From Lysobacter panacisoli (GTDB lineage: Bacteria > Pseudomonadota > Gammaproteobacteria > Xanthomonadales > Xanthomonadaceae), in NCBI RefSeq assembly GCF_009765165.1, contig NZ_VLNU01000001.1:1851001-1915000 (forward strand): a stretch of 64,000 nucleotides of DNA. The letters are read 5' to 3'. Both the position numbers and the translations under genes were made by a program. Below are positions 30,493-39,665 of the stretch, piece after piece. Each line of letters begins with the position of its first letter. Position 1 is the stretch's first letter. The notes beneath the pieces are model-generated. The model did no database searches and was not told the origin of the DNA. It saw only the letters and a program-made list of their open reading frames with translations.

Positions 30493-32574
30493 ATGAACGT
30501 GACTGACAACAACTCTTTCCATCTGGGCACGGCACGCCGGCAATCGCTGGCGACGCTGGACGCCGCCGCGCTGCGCGCGTCGCTGGTCGATTCCTTCCGC
30601 AAGCTGTCGCCGCGGCAGGCGCTGAAGAGCCCGATCATCGCGATCGTGCTGCTCGGCACGATCCTGTCCGCGCTGATCACCGTCGCGGTGCCGGGCAATA
30701 CCGCCTTCGGCATCGCCGTCACCGTGATCCTGTTCGTGACGGTGCTGTTCGCCAACTTCGCCGAGGCCGTGGCCGAAGCGCGTGGACGCGGCCAGGCGGC
30801 CTCGCTGCGCGCGGCGCGACGCGATCTGGTCGCGCGTCGCCTCAATGGCCGCACCCGCGTCGCCGGCGAGAGCCGCGTCGCCGCGGCGACGCTGCGCCCG
30901 GGCGACTACGTGATCGTGACCGCCGGCGAGTTCGTTCCCGCCGATGGCGAGATCGTCGAAGGCGTGGCGACGATCAACGAAGCGGCCGTCACCGGTGAAT
31001 CCGCGCCGGTGCTGCGCGAGGCGGGCACCGACCGTTCCGGCGTGATCGGCGGCACCAAGGTGCTGTCCGACGAGATCATCGTGCAGGTCAGCGCCGAACC
31101 CGGCCACAGCTTCCTCGATCGCATGATCGCTCTGGTCGAAGGCGCGAGCCGCCAGAAGACGCCGAACGAGATCGCGCTGACGATGCTGCTCGCGGCGATG
31201 ACGCTGACCTTCCTGATCGTCGTCGCCACGCTGCCCGCGCTGGCCGGATTCGTCGGCGCCACGCTCGATCCGCTGCTGCTGATCGCGCTGCTGGTGTGCC
31301 TGATCCCGACCACCATCGGCGGCCTGCTGCCGGCCATCGGCATCGCCGGCATGAACCGCGCGCTGGCGGCCAACGTGCTGGCGAAGTCGGGCAAGGCGGT
31401 GGAAGTCGCGGGCGACGTGGACGTGCTGCTGCTCGACAAGACCGGAACGATCACCCACGGCGATCGCCAGGCGACTGCATTCCATCCGCTCGCAGGTGTC
31501 GATGTCGCGCGCCTGCGTGAAGCCGCGCTGCTGTCTTCGCTCGCCGACCCGACGCCGGAAGGCAAGTCGATCGTGAAACTGGCGCGCGAGCAGGGCACGG
31601 CGCTGCAGGATCCGGAGCGCGCCAACTATGTGCAGTTCAGCGCACAGACGCGCATGTCGGGCGTCGATCTACCAGATCCGAACGTCGACGGCGGCCTGCG
31701 CGTGATCCGCAAGGGTGCGGGCGACGCGATCGAACGCCACGTCGCCGCCCTCGCAGGTGCGGTACCGGCGGAACTGCGCGGCCGCATCGAGCAGATCGCA
31801 CGCGGTGGCGCCACGCCGCTGGTGGTGAGCGAAGGCCGCCACGCGCTCGGCGTGATCGAGTTGTCGGACGTGGTCAAGCACGGCGTCAAGGAGCGCTTCG
31901 CGCGACTGCGTGCGATGGGCATCCGGACCGTGATGATCACCGGCGACAACCCGCTCACCGCTGCGGCTATCGCGGCCGAGGCGGGCGTCGACGATTACAT
32001 CGCCGAAGCGCGGCCGGAAGACAAGCTCGCGCGCATCCGCGCCGAACAGGCCGGCGGTCGCCTGATCGCAATGGTCGGCGACGGCACCAACGATGCGCCC
32101 GCACTGGCGCAGGCCGACGTCGGCCTGGCGATGAACTCCGGCACGCAGGCGGCGAAGGAAGCCGGCAACATGGTCGATCTCGACAGCGATCCGGCCAAGC
32201 TGCTGGCGGTGGTCGAGGTCGGCAAGCAGCAGCTGATCACGCGCGGCGCACTGACCACGTTCTCGCTCGCCAACGACGTGTCGAAGTACTTCGCGATCCT
32301 GCCGGCGCTGTTCGCCGCCGCCATTCCGCAGATGGCCGCGCTCAACATCATGCAGCTGTCGAGCCCGACCAACGCGGTGCTCGCGGCGCTGGTATTCAAC
32401 GCGCTCATCATCCCGGCGCTGATTCCGTTGGCGCTGAAGGGCGTGCGTTTCAAGCCCGCCAGCTCGGTCGCGTTGCTGCGCCGGAACATGCTGGTGTACG
32501 GCGTCGGTGGCGTGCTGCTGCCGTTCGCCGGCATCAAGCTCATCGATCTCGTCCTTGTCGCCGTGGGGTTCTGA
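30493..32574 (+). CDS. kdpB: Potassium-transporting ATPase ATP-binding subunit B
   Basis: KdpB is the P-type ATPase subunit that energises K+ uptake. The 693-residue protein has the phosphorylation site D315 in DKTGT, the actuator motif TGES (167-170) whose serine is a regulatory phosphorylation site in E. coli, and the hinge motif MVGDGTNDAPAL. Its start is 4 nt after the kdpA stop, indicating coupling. Confidence 0.97.
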   Translation: MNVTDNNSFHLGTARRQSLATLDAAALRASLVDSFRKLSPRQALKSPIIAIVLLGTILSALITVAVPGNTAFGIAVTVILFVTVLFANFAEAVAEARGRGQAASLRAARRDLVARRLNGRTRVAGESRVAAATLRPGDYVIVTAGEFVPADGEIVEGVATINEAAVTGESAPVLREAGTDRSGVIGGTKVLSDEIIVQVSAEPGHSFLDRMIALVEGASRQKTPNEIALTMLLAAMTLTFLIVVATLPALAGFVGATLDPLLLIALLVCLIPTTIGGLLPAIGIAGMNRALAANVLAKSGKAVEVAGDVDVLLLDKTGTITHGDRQATAFHPLAGVDVARLREAALLSSLADPTPEGKSIVKLAREQGTALQDPERANYVQFSAQTRMSGVDLPDPNVDGGLRVIRKGAGDAIERHVAALAGAVPAELRGRIEQIARGGATPLVVSEGRHALGVIELSDVVKHGVKERFARLRAMGIRTVMITGDNPLTAAAIAAEAGVDDYIAEARPEDKLARIRAEQAGGRLIAMVGDGTNDAPALAQADVGLAMNSGTQAAKEAGNMVDLDSDPAKLLAVVEVGKQQLITRGALTTFSLANDVSKYFAILPALFAAAIPQMAALNIMQLSSPTNAVLAALVFNALIIPALIPLALKGVRFKPASSVALLRRNMLVYGVGGVLLPFAGIKLIDLVLVAVGF

Positions 32575-32575
32575 C

Positions 32576-33208
32576 ATGTCGTCCCTGACTTCCCATCCAA
32601 CCGTTACCGCATCGGACGCGAATGCGACCGAAGACCGCGGCACGCTGCGTGCGAGCGTGGTGTTCGCCGGCGTGATCCTGGTCGGCTTTGGGTTCCTGTA
32701 CTCGCTTGGTGGCGCGCTGGCCGGCAACGTGCTGTTCCCGCACCAGGCCGGCGGCAGCATCGTCATGATCGACGGAAAAGCGCGCGGCTCGTCGCTGGTC
32801 GCGCAGCCGTTCGTCGATGCGCGCTACTTCCAGCCGCGTCCGTCCGCCGCCAACTACGATCCGATGGCCGCGGCCGGCAGCAACATGGCGCGCAGCAATC
32901 CCGACCTGCGCAAGCGCATCGACGAGCTGACGCAGGCGGTCGCACAGCGCGAGGGGATCTCGCCCGCGCAGGTGCCGGGCGAACTCGTCACGCAGTCAGG
33001 CGGAGGTCTCGATCCCGACCTGTCGCCGGCCGGGGCGCAGGTGCAGGTCGCGCGCGTCGCCCGCGAACGCGGACTCGACGTCGCCACGGTCGAGCGCCTC
33101 GTCGCCGAGCACACGCAAGGCCCGCAGCTTGGCCTGCTCGGTCCGCCGCGCGTGAACGTGCTCGCGCTGAACCTGGCGCTGGACGAACTCCAGGCGAAGC
33201 CACGCTGA
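32576..33208 (+). CDS. kdpC: Potassium-transporting ATPase subunit C
   Basis: KdpC is the single-pass subunit that assists nucleotide binding and complex assembly. The 210-residue protein has one N-terminal membrane helix (about 22-45, LRASVVFAGVILVGFGFLYS), then the conserved QPFVDARYFQPRPSA and SNPDLRKRI motifs. The ATG at 32576 is one base after the kdpB stop. The N-terminal tail before the helix is slightly longer than in E. coli. Confidence 0.95.
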   Translation: MSSLTSHPTVTASDANATEDRGTLRASVVFAGVILVGFGFLYSLGGALAGNVLFPHQAGGSIVMIDGKARGSSLVAQPFVDARYFQPRPSAANYDPMAAAGSNMARSNPDLRKRIDELTQAVAQREGISPAQVPGELVTQSGGGLDPDLSPAGAQVQVARVARERGLDVATVERLVAEHTQGPQLGLLGPPRVNVLALNLALDELQAKPR

Positions 33209-33346
33209 GTCGCGCCGCATTCCGCATGGATGCGGCCGCCCGGTTCCGGTCCACCGGCGCCGGGCGTTTGCCCTTCCGACACGCGCCATCGCCCCGTTGC
33301 CCACTATCCTGTACGCGCCGCATCGCCCGGCGCACCGACCGAGCCC

Positions 33347-35971
33347 ATGATCGAACGCAGCGAACAGGCCGACGCCCTCATCGGTGAGCTCAAGCGCCAG
33401 GGCGCGGGGCGCCTGACGATTTTCCTCGGCGCCGCGCCCGGGGTCGGCAAGACCTACACCATGCTCGGCCGCGCGCGCGAACTGCAGCGTCGCGGGCTCG
33501 ACGTGGTGGTCGGCATCGCCGAGACCCACGGACGCGGCGAGACCGCCGCACTGCTCGATGGCCTGGAGGTGATGCCACGCAAGCGCATCGAGTACCAGGG
33601 CCGCATGCTGGACGAGCTCGACCTCGACGCACTGCTGGCGCGCAAGCCGGCGCTCGCGCTGGTCGACGAACTCGCGCACCGCAACGTGCCCGGCAGCCGC
33701 CACGAACGCCGCTGGCAGGACGTGGTGGAGCTGCTAGACGCCGGAATCGACGTCTACACGACGATCAACATCCAGCACCTGGAGAGTCTCAACGACGTCG
33801 TCCACCGCATCACCGGCGTGCGTGTGAGCGAAACCGTGCCCGATGCCGTGTTCGATCGGCTGCGCGACATCGTGCTGGTCGACCTGCCGCCGCGTGAGCT
33901 GATCGAGCGTTTGCAGCAGGGCAAGGTCTACGTGCCCGAACAGGCGGCGCAGGCGCTGCAGGCGTTCTTCTCGCCGAGCAACCTGACCGCGCTGCGCGAG
34001 CTGGCGATGCAGACCGCCGCCGACCGCGTCGACAGCGACCTGCGCGAGGCACAGGCCGCGCGCGGTCTGCCCGGCGTTCCGTTGCGGCGCGGCGTGATGG
34101 TCGCGATCGACGGCTGCGGCCAGTCCGAATACCTGGTGCGCGTGGCGCGCCGGCTCGCCGAACGCCGCGATTCGCCGTGGACGGTGGTGACGGTGCAGGG
34201 CGGTTCGCCGCGCGACGAGGCGCAACAGCTGGAGATCGACCGCGCGTTCGCGCTGGCGCGCCGGCTCGGCGGCGACGCGCTGGTTCTGCACGGCAACAGC
34301 ATCGTCGACGCGCTGCTCGACCAGGCCGCGCGTTCGGGCGCCAGCACCATCGTGCTCGGCCGCACGCGCGAGCGTCCGCTGGCGCGCATGTTCAACCGCA
34401 CGATCACGCAGCAGCTGCTGCAGCGCGGTGCGCATTACGAACTGACCATCGTCAGCACGCCGGAAGCGCGGGCCAAGTCGCGGCGCAGCTGGCGTTCGGT
34501 CGGCGGGCATCTGAGTCGCAGCGACGCGCTGCTCGCGCTCGCGTCGGCGACGCTGGCCACTGTTCTGGCATGGCTGGCCGAACGCTGGATCGCGCTGGAC
34601 GACCTGTCGCTGATCTTCATCGTCGCCGTGGTGCTGGTCGCCGCGCGCACGCGCATGACGGCGGCGGTGATCGCGGCCGTGCTGTGCTTCCTCGCATACA
34701 ACTTCTTCTTCATCGAACCGCGCTTCACCCTGATGATCGGTGCGCGCCAGGGCGCGATCACGGTGGTGTTGTTCCTGATCGCGGCGCTGGTCGCAGGCCG
34801 ACTCGCCTCGAAACTGCGCATGCAGGTGCTGGCGCTGCGCGCGGCGAACGCGCAGGCGACCGAACTGCAGACGCTGGGCCGACAGCTCGCTTCGGCCGCC
34901 GATCTCGGCCAGGTGCTGCACGCCGGTCGCGATGCGTTGCGCCGCGCGCTCGATGCCGACGCGATGCTGCAGGTCGGCGAGCTGGTCGTTCACGGCGACA
35001 GCCTCGACGCGAAGGATCGCGCAGCCGCCGATTGGGCGATGCGCCATCGCCAGGCCGCGGGACGCTTCACCGACACGCTCGCCGGTTCCGACTGGTGGTT
35101 CCTGCCGATGGCGCTGGGCGAACGCCGCAGCGGCGTGGCCGGCGTGCGCATGCCGCCGGGGGTGAACCGCCTCAATGCCGAACAGCGTCGCCTGGTCGAG
35201 GCGATGGTCGAGGACATCGCGCAGGCGGTCGTGCGCACACACCTGGTGTCCGACCTGGAGGATGCACGCGTCGGCAGCGAAACCGAACGCCTGCGCTCGG
35301 CGCTGCTGTCGTCGGTCTCGCACGACCTGCGCTCTCCGCTGGCGTCGATCATCGGTTCGGCGAGCAGCCTGGACCACTACGGCGCGGCGATGAGCGAGCA
35401 GGACCGCCACGGGTTGCTGGAGACGATCCGCATCGAAGGCGAGCGACTGGACCGCTACATCCAGAACCTGCTCGACATGACGCGACTGGGCCACGGCGGC
35501 CTCGCGCTCAACCGCGACTGGATCGGCGTGGACGAGCTGATCGGCTCGGCGGTCACGCGCCTGCAGCGCTACGAGCCGGACACGCGGTTCGAGGTCGAAG
35601 TGGCGCCGGACCTCGCGCCGATCTGGCTGCATCCGGCGCTGGTCGAGCAGGCGCTGTTCAACGTGCTGGAGAACGCGGCGAAGTTCTCGCCGCCAGGCGA
35701 GCCGGTGGTCGTGCAGGTGCAGGAGCTGGATGGCCAGCTGCGCATCGACGTGCGCGATCGCGGTCCTGGCATTCCCGAAGACGAGCGCCGCCGCATCTTC
35801 GACATGTTCTACAGCGTCGAACGTGGCGATCGCGGCCGCCAGGGCACCGGCCTGGGGCTGGCGATCACGCAGGGCATGATCGGCGCGCACGGCGGCAGCG
35901 TGGAGGCGCTGCCCGGCCCGGACGGGCGCGGCACGACCATCCGCATCACGTTGCCGAGGATCACGCCGTGA
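33347..35971 (+). CDS. kdpD: Osmosensitive K+ channel histidine kinase KdpD
   Basis: The 874-residue sensor has the N-terminal KdpD domain with Walker A GAAPGVGKT (28-36), a universal-stress-protein-like domain (about 245-370), four closely spaced membrane helices (about 390-490), a GAF-like part, and the kinase core with SVSHDLRSPLASI (HisKA), NVLENAAKFSPPGEP (N box) and DRGPGIPEDE. It controls kdpFABC with KdpE in response to K+ limitation. The ATG at 33347 puts the Walker motif at the family position. Confidence 0.95.
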   Translation: MIERSEQADALIGELKRQGAGRLTIFLGAAPGVGKTYTMLGRARELQRRGLDVVVGIAETHGRGETAALLDGLEVMPRKRIEYQGRMLDELDLDALLARKPALALVDELAHRNVPGSRHERRWQDVVELLDAGIDVYTTINIQHLESLNDVVHRITGVRVSETVPDAVFDRLRDIVLVDLPPRELIERLQQGKVYVPEQAAQALQAFFSPSNLTALRELAMQTAADRVDSDLREAQAARGLPGVPLRRGVMVAIDGCGQSEYLVRVARRLAERRDSPWTVVTVQGGSPRDEAQQLEIDRAFALARRLGGDALVLHGNSIVDALLDQAARSGASTIVLGRTRERPLARMFNRTITQQLLQRGAHYELTIVSTPEARAKSRRSWRSVGGHLSRSDALLALASATLATVLAWLAERWIALDDLSLIFIVAVVLVAARTRMTAAVIAAVLCFLAYNFFFIEPRFTLMIGARQGAITVVLFLIAALVAGRLASKLRMQVLALRAANAQATELQTLGRQLASAADLGQVLHAGRDALRRALDADAMLQVGELVVHGDSLDAKDRAAADWAMRHRQAAGRFTDTLAGSDWWFLPMALGERRSGVAGVRMPPGVNRLNAEQRRLVEAMVEDIAQAVVRTHLVSDLEDARVGSETERLRSALLSSVSHDLRSPLASIIGSASSLDHYGAAMSEQDRHGLLETIRIEGERLDRYIQNLLDMTRLGHGGLALNRDWIGVDELIGSAVTRLQRYEPDTRFEVEVAPDLAPIWLHPALVEQALFNVLENAAKFSPPGEPVVVQVQELDGQLRIDVRDRGPGIPEDERRRIFDMFYSVERGDRGRQGTGLGLAITQGMIGAHGGSVEALPGPDGRGTTIRITLPRITP

Positions 35972-36035
35972 ATGCGGCCCGCTCCTGCGAGAATGGGGGC
36001 GTCCGGTCCGACGGCCACGGCACACGCGAACTTCG

Positions 36036-36761
36036 ATGAGCGACGCGACCCCCACCGCTTCCACCACACCGCCGCGCATCCTGGTGGTGGACGATGAACC
36101 GCAGATCCGCCGGTTCCTCGAGATCAGCCTGCGCGCGCAGGGCTACGCGGTGGAAACCGCGGAGACCGGGCAGGGCGGACTGGAAGCGCTGGCGACGCAC
36201 GGCGCGGATTTGGTGATCCTCGATCTCGGCCTGCCCGATCGCGATGGGCAGGACGTGCTGCGCGAACTACGGCAATGGTCGACGACGCCGGTGATCCTGC
36301 TGACCGTGCGCTCGCACGAAGCGGAGAAGGTCGCGGGACTGGACTCGGGTGCGAACGACTACGTCACTAAACCCTTCAGTGCTCAGGAGCTGATGGCGCG
36401 CGTGCGCGCGCTGCTGCGCACGCGCAGCGCCGGCACCGATGCGCCGCCGCGTTACGACGACGGGCAACTGCACATCGACCTGCTGCGCCGCGAAGTGCGA
36501 TTGAACGGCGAAGCGGTGACGCTCGCGCGCAAGGAATATGCGCTACTGGAGCTGTTGGTGCGTCACGCCGGGCGGGTGGTCACGCAGCCGCAGATCCTGA
36601 AGGAGCTGTGGGGGCCGACGCACCAGGACGACACGCACTACCTGCGCGTGCTGGTCGGCAAGTTGCGCCACAAGCTTGGCGACGATGCGGCGCGGCCGCG
36701 CTACATCGCGACCGAAGCGGGCGTCGGGCTGAAGTTCATCGGCCAGGACAAGGACGGCTAG
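36036..36761 (+). CDS. kdpE: Two-component response regulator KdpE
   Basis: The 241-residue OmpR-class regulator has a receiver domain (phosphoacceptor D63 in VILDLGLPD, conserved Lys in VTKPF) and a C-terminal winged helix (TLARKEYALLELLVRHAGRV onward). It activates kdpFABC after phosphorylation by KdpD. Unlike most loci, the first 12 or so residues are a Ser/Thr/Pro-rich tail. Its 3' end overlaps the convergent small gene by 4 bp. Confidence 0.95.
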   Translation: MSDATPTASTTPPRILVVDDEPQIRRFLEISLRAQGYAVETAETGQGGLEALATHGADLVILDLGLPDRDGQDVLRELRQWSTTPVILLTVRSHEAEKVAGLDSGANDYVTKPFSAQELMARVRALLRTRSAGTDAPPRYDDGQLHIDLLRREVRLNGEAVTLARKEYALLELLVRHAGRVVTQPQILKELWGPTHQDDTHYLRVLVGKLRHKLGDDAARPRYIATEAGVGLKFIGQDKDG

Positions 36762-36919
36762 GCCGTCGTGGCGTTCGCGCGCGCGATCTCCAGCGAGCCG
36801 GTGCCCTGCGACGAAGGGTCCTGCAACGGCGATGCCGCGCGGCTGTGCAGGTAGGCGTATCCGAGCAGCGCGACCAGAAGGGTCGACAGGACCAGCATCA
36901 GTGCGTGGCGGGCTTTCAT
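36758..36919 (-). CDS. Small single-pass membrane protein, unknown function
   Basis: The 53-residue reading from ATG 36919 starts MKARHALMLVLSTLLVALLGYAY, a positively charged end and one membrane helix, followed by a short polar tail. It looks like a genuine small membrane or secreted peptide, but no family is recognised. It converges on kdpE with a 4-bp overlap at the stop codons. Confidence 0.45.
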   Translation of the reverse strand: MKARHALMLVLSTLLVALLGYAYLHSRAASPLQDPSSQGTGSLEIARANATTA

Positions 36920-36932
36920 CGGGCTTGCCTCG

Positions 36933-37109
36933 TCAGCGTGGCGGCTCGTCGCGATCGCGATGATCTCGCGGGTCGCGGGGGTCAGCGTCCCGCTTGCGCT
37001 CGGGCGGCGTCGCGCCACCGCTTCGGGAGTCGGTGAAGCGGCCCTTCTCGTCGCGACGCTGGTGTCGTTTGTCGCTGCTGGAAGACGTCGATCCGCTCTT
37101 GTCCGTCAT
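36933..37109 (-). CDS. Small highly charged hypothetical protein
   Basis: A 58-residue reading from ATG 37109 is very polar: a Ser-rich start (MTDKSGSTSSSSDKRHQRRD), then GRFTDSRSGG and a C-terminal run of Asp/Arg/Pro (DPRDPRDHRDRDEPP). It appears intrinsically disordered. It lies 13 nt upstream of the small membrane protein on the same strand. No family is recognised and coding status is uncertain. Confidence 0.35.
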   Translation of the reverse strand: MTDKSGSTSSSSDKRHQRRDEKGRFTDSRSGGATPPERKRDADPRDPRDHRDRDEPPR

Positions 37110-37245
37110 GCGCGTGCCCCGCGATGGAACCCGCCGACGATTCTGTCGGTGCGCAGGTAAAGAAACGGCAAATACGCATGAACGCACGTGCAACCATCAC
37201 GATGCGTTCACCACGCACGCACAGTTCAGATTCGCGCGAGTGCGA

Positions 37246-37683
37246 TCACCGCGTGGATGCGGGAGCAGTCGCGCGCTTGCGATAGACCACGATGATCACC
37301 AGGTCTTCGCTGCCGCGCTGCGCGAGCGCGTGCGTGCTGCCGTCGCGGGTGAGGATCGCATCGCCCGGGCCGACGTCGCGACGCTTGCCGTCGAGCAGCA
37401 GCTCGCCGCGACCGGACAGCACGTAGTAGATCTCGTCCTTGTCGTTGCGGTGCTCGCCGATGGTCGCGCCCGGGTGCAGCGCACGCTGGCGGAACACGAT
37501 GTCGAAACCTTCGGCGTCCTCGAAGAACGGATACGCCGTGGTCGTGCCCTGGCCCTCGTGCGGGCCGGGCTGCTGCACCGCGATGCCGCGCGCCTGCTGG
37601 ACGTACGAATCGCGGCGCGGTTCGCCGGCGTACGCGGTGGCGAGCACGACGCCAGCGAGCAGGAAAGCAACGGCCTTGCGCAT
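37246..37683 (-). CDS. Exported cupin-domain protein
   Basis: The 145-residue protein has a signal peptide (MRKAVAFLLAGVVLATAYAG) and one cupin barrel. The two cupin motifs are GATIGEHRNDKDEIYYVLSG, with metal-type His and Glu, and GDAILTRDGSTHAL with the later His. It is probably periplasmic and sits last in an operon with kduI and kduD, so a role in handling pectin- or alginate-derived uronates is likely but unproved. Confidence 0.75.
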   Translation of the reverse strand: MRKAVAFLLAGVVLATAYAGEPRRDSYVQQARGIAVQQPGPHEGQGTTTAYPFFEDAEGFDIVFRQRALHPGATIGEHRNDKDEIYYVLSGRGELLLDGKRRDVGPGDAILTRDGSTHALAQRGSEDLVIIVVYRKRATAPASTR

Positions 37684-37715
37684 CGTCGCGAACTCCTTCG
37701 GCTGAAGTTGCAGCG

Positions 37716-37739
37716 CCCTCCCCTGCGTGCAGGGGAGGG
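37716..37739. repeat. Perfect hairpin between kduD and the cupin gene
   Basis: CCCTCCCCTGC (37716-37726) and GCAGGGGAGGG (37729-37739) form an 11-bp perfect stem with a 2-base centre, just after the kduD stop. It belongs to the same C/T-rich palindromic repeat style as the elements at 9359 and 46390. Confidence 0.7.
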
Positions 37740-37746
37740 GATGTAC

Positions 37747-38502
37747 TCAACGCGCCAGCCAGCCGCCGTCGACCGGGATGATCGCGCCGTTGACGTAGTC
37801 GGATGCGGTCGACGCGAGGAACACCGCCGTGCCGCCCAGGTCGGCCGGCGTGCCCCAGCGACCGGCGGGAATGCGGCCGAGGATCTCCGCGCTGCGCTGT
37901 TCGTCGGCGCGCAGCTGGGCGGTGTTGTCGGTCGCCATGTAGCCCGGCGCGATCGCGTTGACGTTGATGCCCTTGTTCGCCCATTCGTTGGCGAGCAGGC
38001 GGGTGATGCCGGCGATGCCGCTCTTGCTCGCGGTGTACGAGGGCACGCGGATGCCGCCCTGGAACGACAGCATCGAGGCGATGTTGAGGATCTTGCCGCC
38101 GCCGTTGGCGATCATGTGCCGGCCCGCGGCCTGGGCCATGAAGAACGCGCCCTTGATGTTCACGTTCATCACGTCGTCCCAGTCCTTCTCGGTGAAATCC
38201 ACCGCGTCGGCGCGACGGATCAGGCCGGCGTTGTTGACCAGGATGTGGAGTCCGCCGAGGCCTTCGACTGCTTCGCGCACGACGCGGTCGATCGGTTCCA
38301 GGCTCGACAGGTTCGCCTCGATCGCGACGAAGCGGCGGCCGAGCGCGCGCACCTTCTGCTCCGTTTCGGTCGGCGGCGCGATGCCGGCGGCTGCGATGTC
38401 CGCGCCGGCTTCGGCGAGCGCGAGGGCGATGCCCTGTCCCAGGCCGGTGTTGGCGCCGGTGACCAGCGCGACCTTGCCTTCGAGACTGAACGGATTGGCC
38501 AT
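37747..38502 (-). CDS. kduD: 2-dehydro-3-deoxy-D-gluconate 5-dehydrogenase
   Basis: KduD reduces 2,5-diketo-3-deoxygluconate to 2-keto-3-deoxygluconate in pectin and uronate catabolism. The 251-residue short-chain dehydrogenase has the nucleotide motif TGANTGLGQG (15-24), NNAG (about 90-93), and the catalytic S143, Y156, K160 (YTASK). It follows kduI on the same strand. The ATG at 38502 starts MANPFSLEGKVALVTG; upstream in-frame sequence lies inside kduI and is not credible. Confidence 0.92.
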   Translation of the reverse strand: MANPFSLEGKVALVTGANTGLGQGIALALAEAGADIAAAGIAPPTETEQKVRALGRRFVAIEANLSSLEPIDRVVREAVEGLGGLHILVNNAGLIRRADAVDFTEKDWDDVMNVNIKGAFFMAQAAGRHMIANGGGKILNIASMLSFQGGIRVPSYTASKSGIAGITRLLANEWANKGINVNAIAPGYMATDNTAQLRADEQRSAEILGRIPAGRWGTPADLGGTAVFLASTASDYVNGAIIPVDGGWLAR

Positions 38503-38570
38503 GAACACTTCCCCTTTCGTGTGCTGGATGGCCGGCGCGCGACACGCGCCGGCGCGGGTTGGGCGGACGG

Positions 38571-39416
38571 TTACTTGAGCTGGCAGATGTCCAGCTGGTT
38601 CATGTCGGTGTAGTCGAGGTTCTCGCCGCCCATCGCCCAGATGAAGCAGTAGTTCTTCGTGCCCGAGCCCATGTGGATCGACCACGGCGGCGACACCACC
38701 GCCTCGTCGTTGGCGATCACGAGATGGCGCATGTCGGCCGGATCGCCCATGAAATGCATGACGCGCTGGTCGCCCAGGTCGAAGTAGAAATAGACCTCGG
38801 AGCGGCGGTCGTGCAGGTGCGGCGGCATGGTGTTCCACACGCTGCCGGGCTTGAGGATGGTCAGGCCGAGCAGCAGCTGGCAGGACTTCACCGTGGCCGG
38901 GACGATGTACTGGTAGATCGTGCGTTCGTTCGACGTCTCCAGCGCGCCGCGCTCGAGCGGAACCGCCTGCGCGATGGAGATGTGCTTGGCTTCGAAGCGC
39001 GCGTGCGCCGGGGTCGAGGCGAGGTAGAACTTCGCCGGGTTGGCGGCGTCGTTCGAGGCGAACTCGACCTGCTCGCTGCCCATCGGCACGTACAGGCCGT
39101 CCTTCGGCGCCAGCGTGAACGCGGTGCCGTCCACCGTGACCGTGCCCGTGCCGCCGCCGACATTGACGATGCCCAGCTCGCGGCGCTGCAGGAACGGCTG
39201 GCCGGCGGCCGAGGCCGGCTCGGTCTGCTTCGGCAGCGACACCGGCGCGGTGGTCGGGGCGGCGCCGCCGATCACGAAGCGCTCGTTGTGGGAGTAGTTC
39301 AGGACCACTTGGCCCGGCGCGAACAGGCCGTCGATGAGGTAGCGCTCGCGCAGCTGGTCGTTGCTGGCGCCGGCCATCATGTCCGGGTGGGTGGCGTGGT
39401 AGGTCTTGCGGAACAT
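38571..39416 (-). CDS. kduI: 5-dehydro-4-deoxy-D-glucuronate isomerase
   Basis: KduI isomerises 5-keto-4-deoxyuronate, the product of pectate-lyase unsaturated uronates, to 2,5-diketo-3-deoxygluconate, the KduD substrate. The 281-residue cupin-fold protein keeps the zinc ligands H200, H202, E207 ([10 protein letters not shown]) and H248 ([10 protein letters not shown]). Length matches the E. coli enzyme (278). It is the first gene of the operon and has a recognisable promoter with an overlapping operator-like dyad. Confidence 0.93.
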   Translation of the reverse strand: MFRKTYHATHPDMMAGASNDQLRERYLIDGLFAPGQVVLNYSHNERFVIGGAAPTTAPVSLPKQTEPASAAGQPFLQRRELGIVNVGGGTGTVTVDGTAFTLAPKDGLYVPMGSEQVEFASNDAANPAKFYLASTPAHARFEAKHISIAQAVPLERGALETSNERTIYQYIVPATVKSCQLLLGLTILKPGSVWNTMPPHLHDRRSEVYFYFDLGDQRVMHFMGDPADMRHLVIANDEAVVSPPWSIHMGSGTKNYCFIWAMGGENLDYTDMNQLDICQLK

Positions 39417-39474
39417 CGGGCCTCCGGAGTGGTTCTTGCCGGCGCGCGCGGGCTGCGCGGCGGGCGATGGCGGG

Positions 39475-39507
39475 ATGATAACGGGGTTTTGGTAACCGGT
39501 GTCAAAA
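39475..39507 (-). promoter_or_regulatory. kduI promoter overlapped by a LacI-type operator-like palindrome
   Basis: On the minus strand TTGACA (39505-39500) and TATCAT (39480-39475) are separated by 19 nt (18 if TTATCA is used). The -35 box lies inside an imperfect 20-bp palindrome, TTTTGACACCGGTTACCAAA (39507-39488), with the central ACCGGT typical of LacI-family operators. Binding there would block the promoter, which suggests uronate-induced derepression. The regulator gene is not in the window. Confidence 0.55.
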
Positions 39508-39665
39508 GCGCGGGCCGGGGTCCGGATTGGCCCTCCCGCCACCCCCGGGACAGGCCAAACGGCAGGGGGAACCGACCCGGCGGCGTTGTAGTCTCGCCGG
39601 GCCGCTCGTGCCGGCCGCCTTTCCGGGAGGAGGGTCGCAACGCACGACACCGCCGGGGAGATCCG

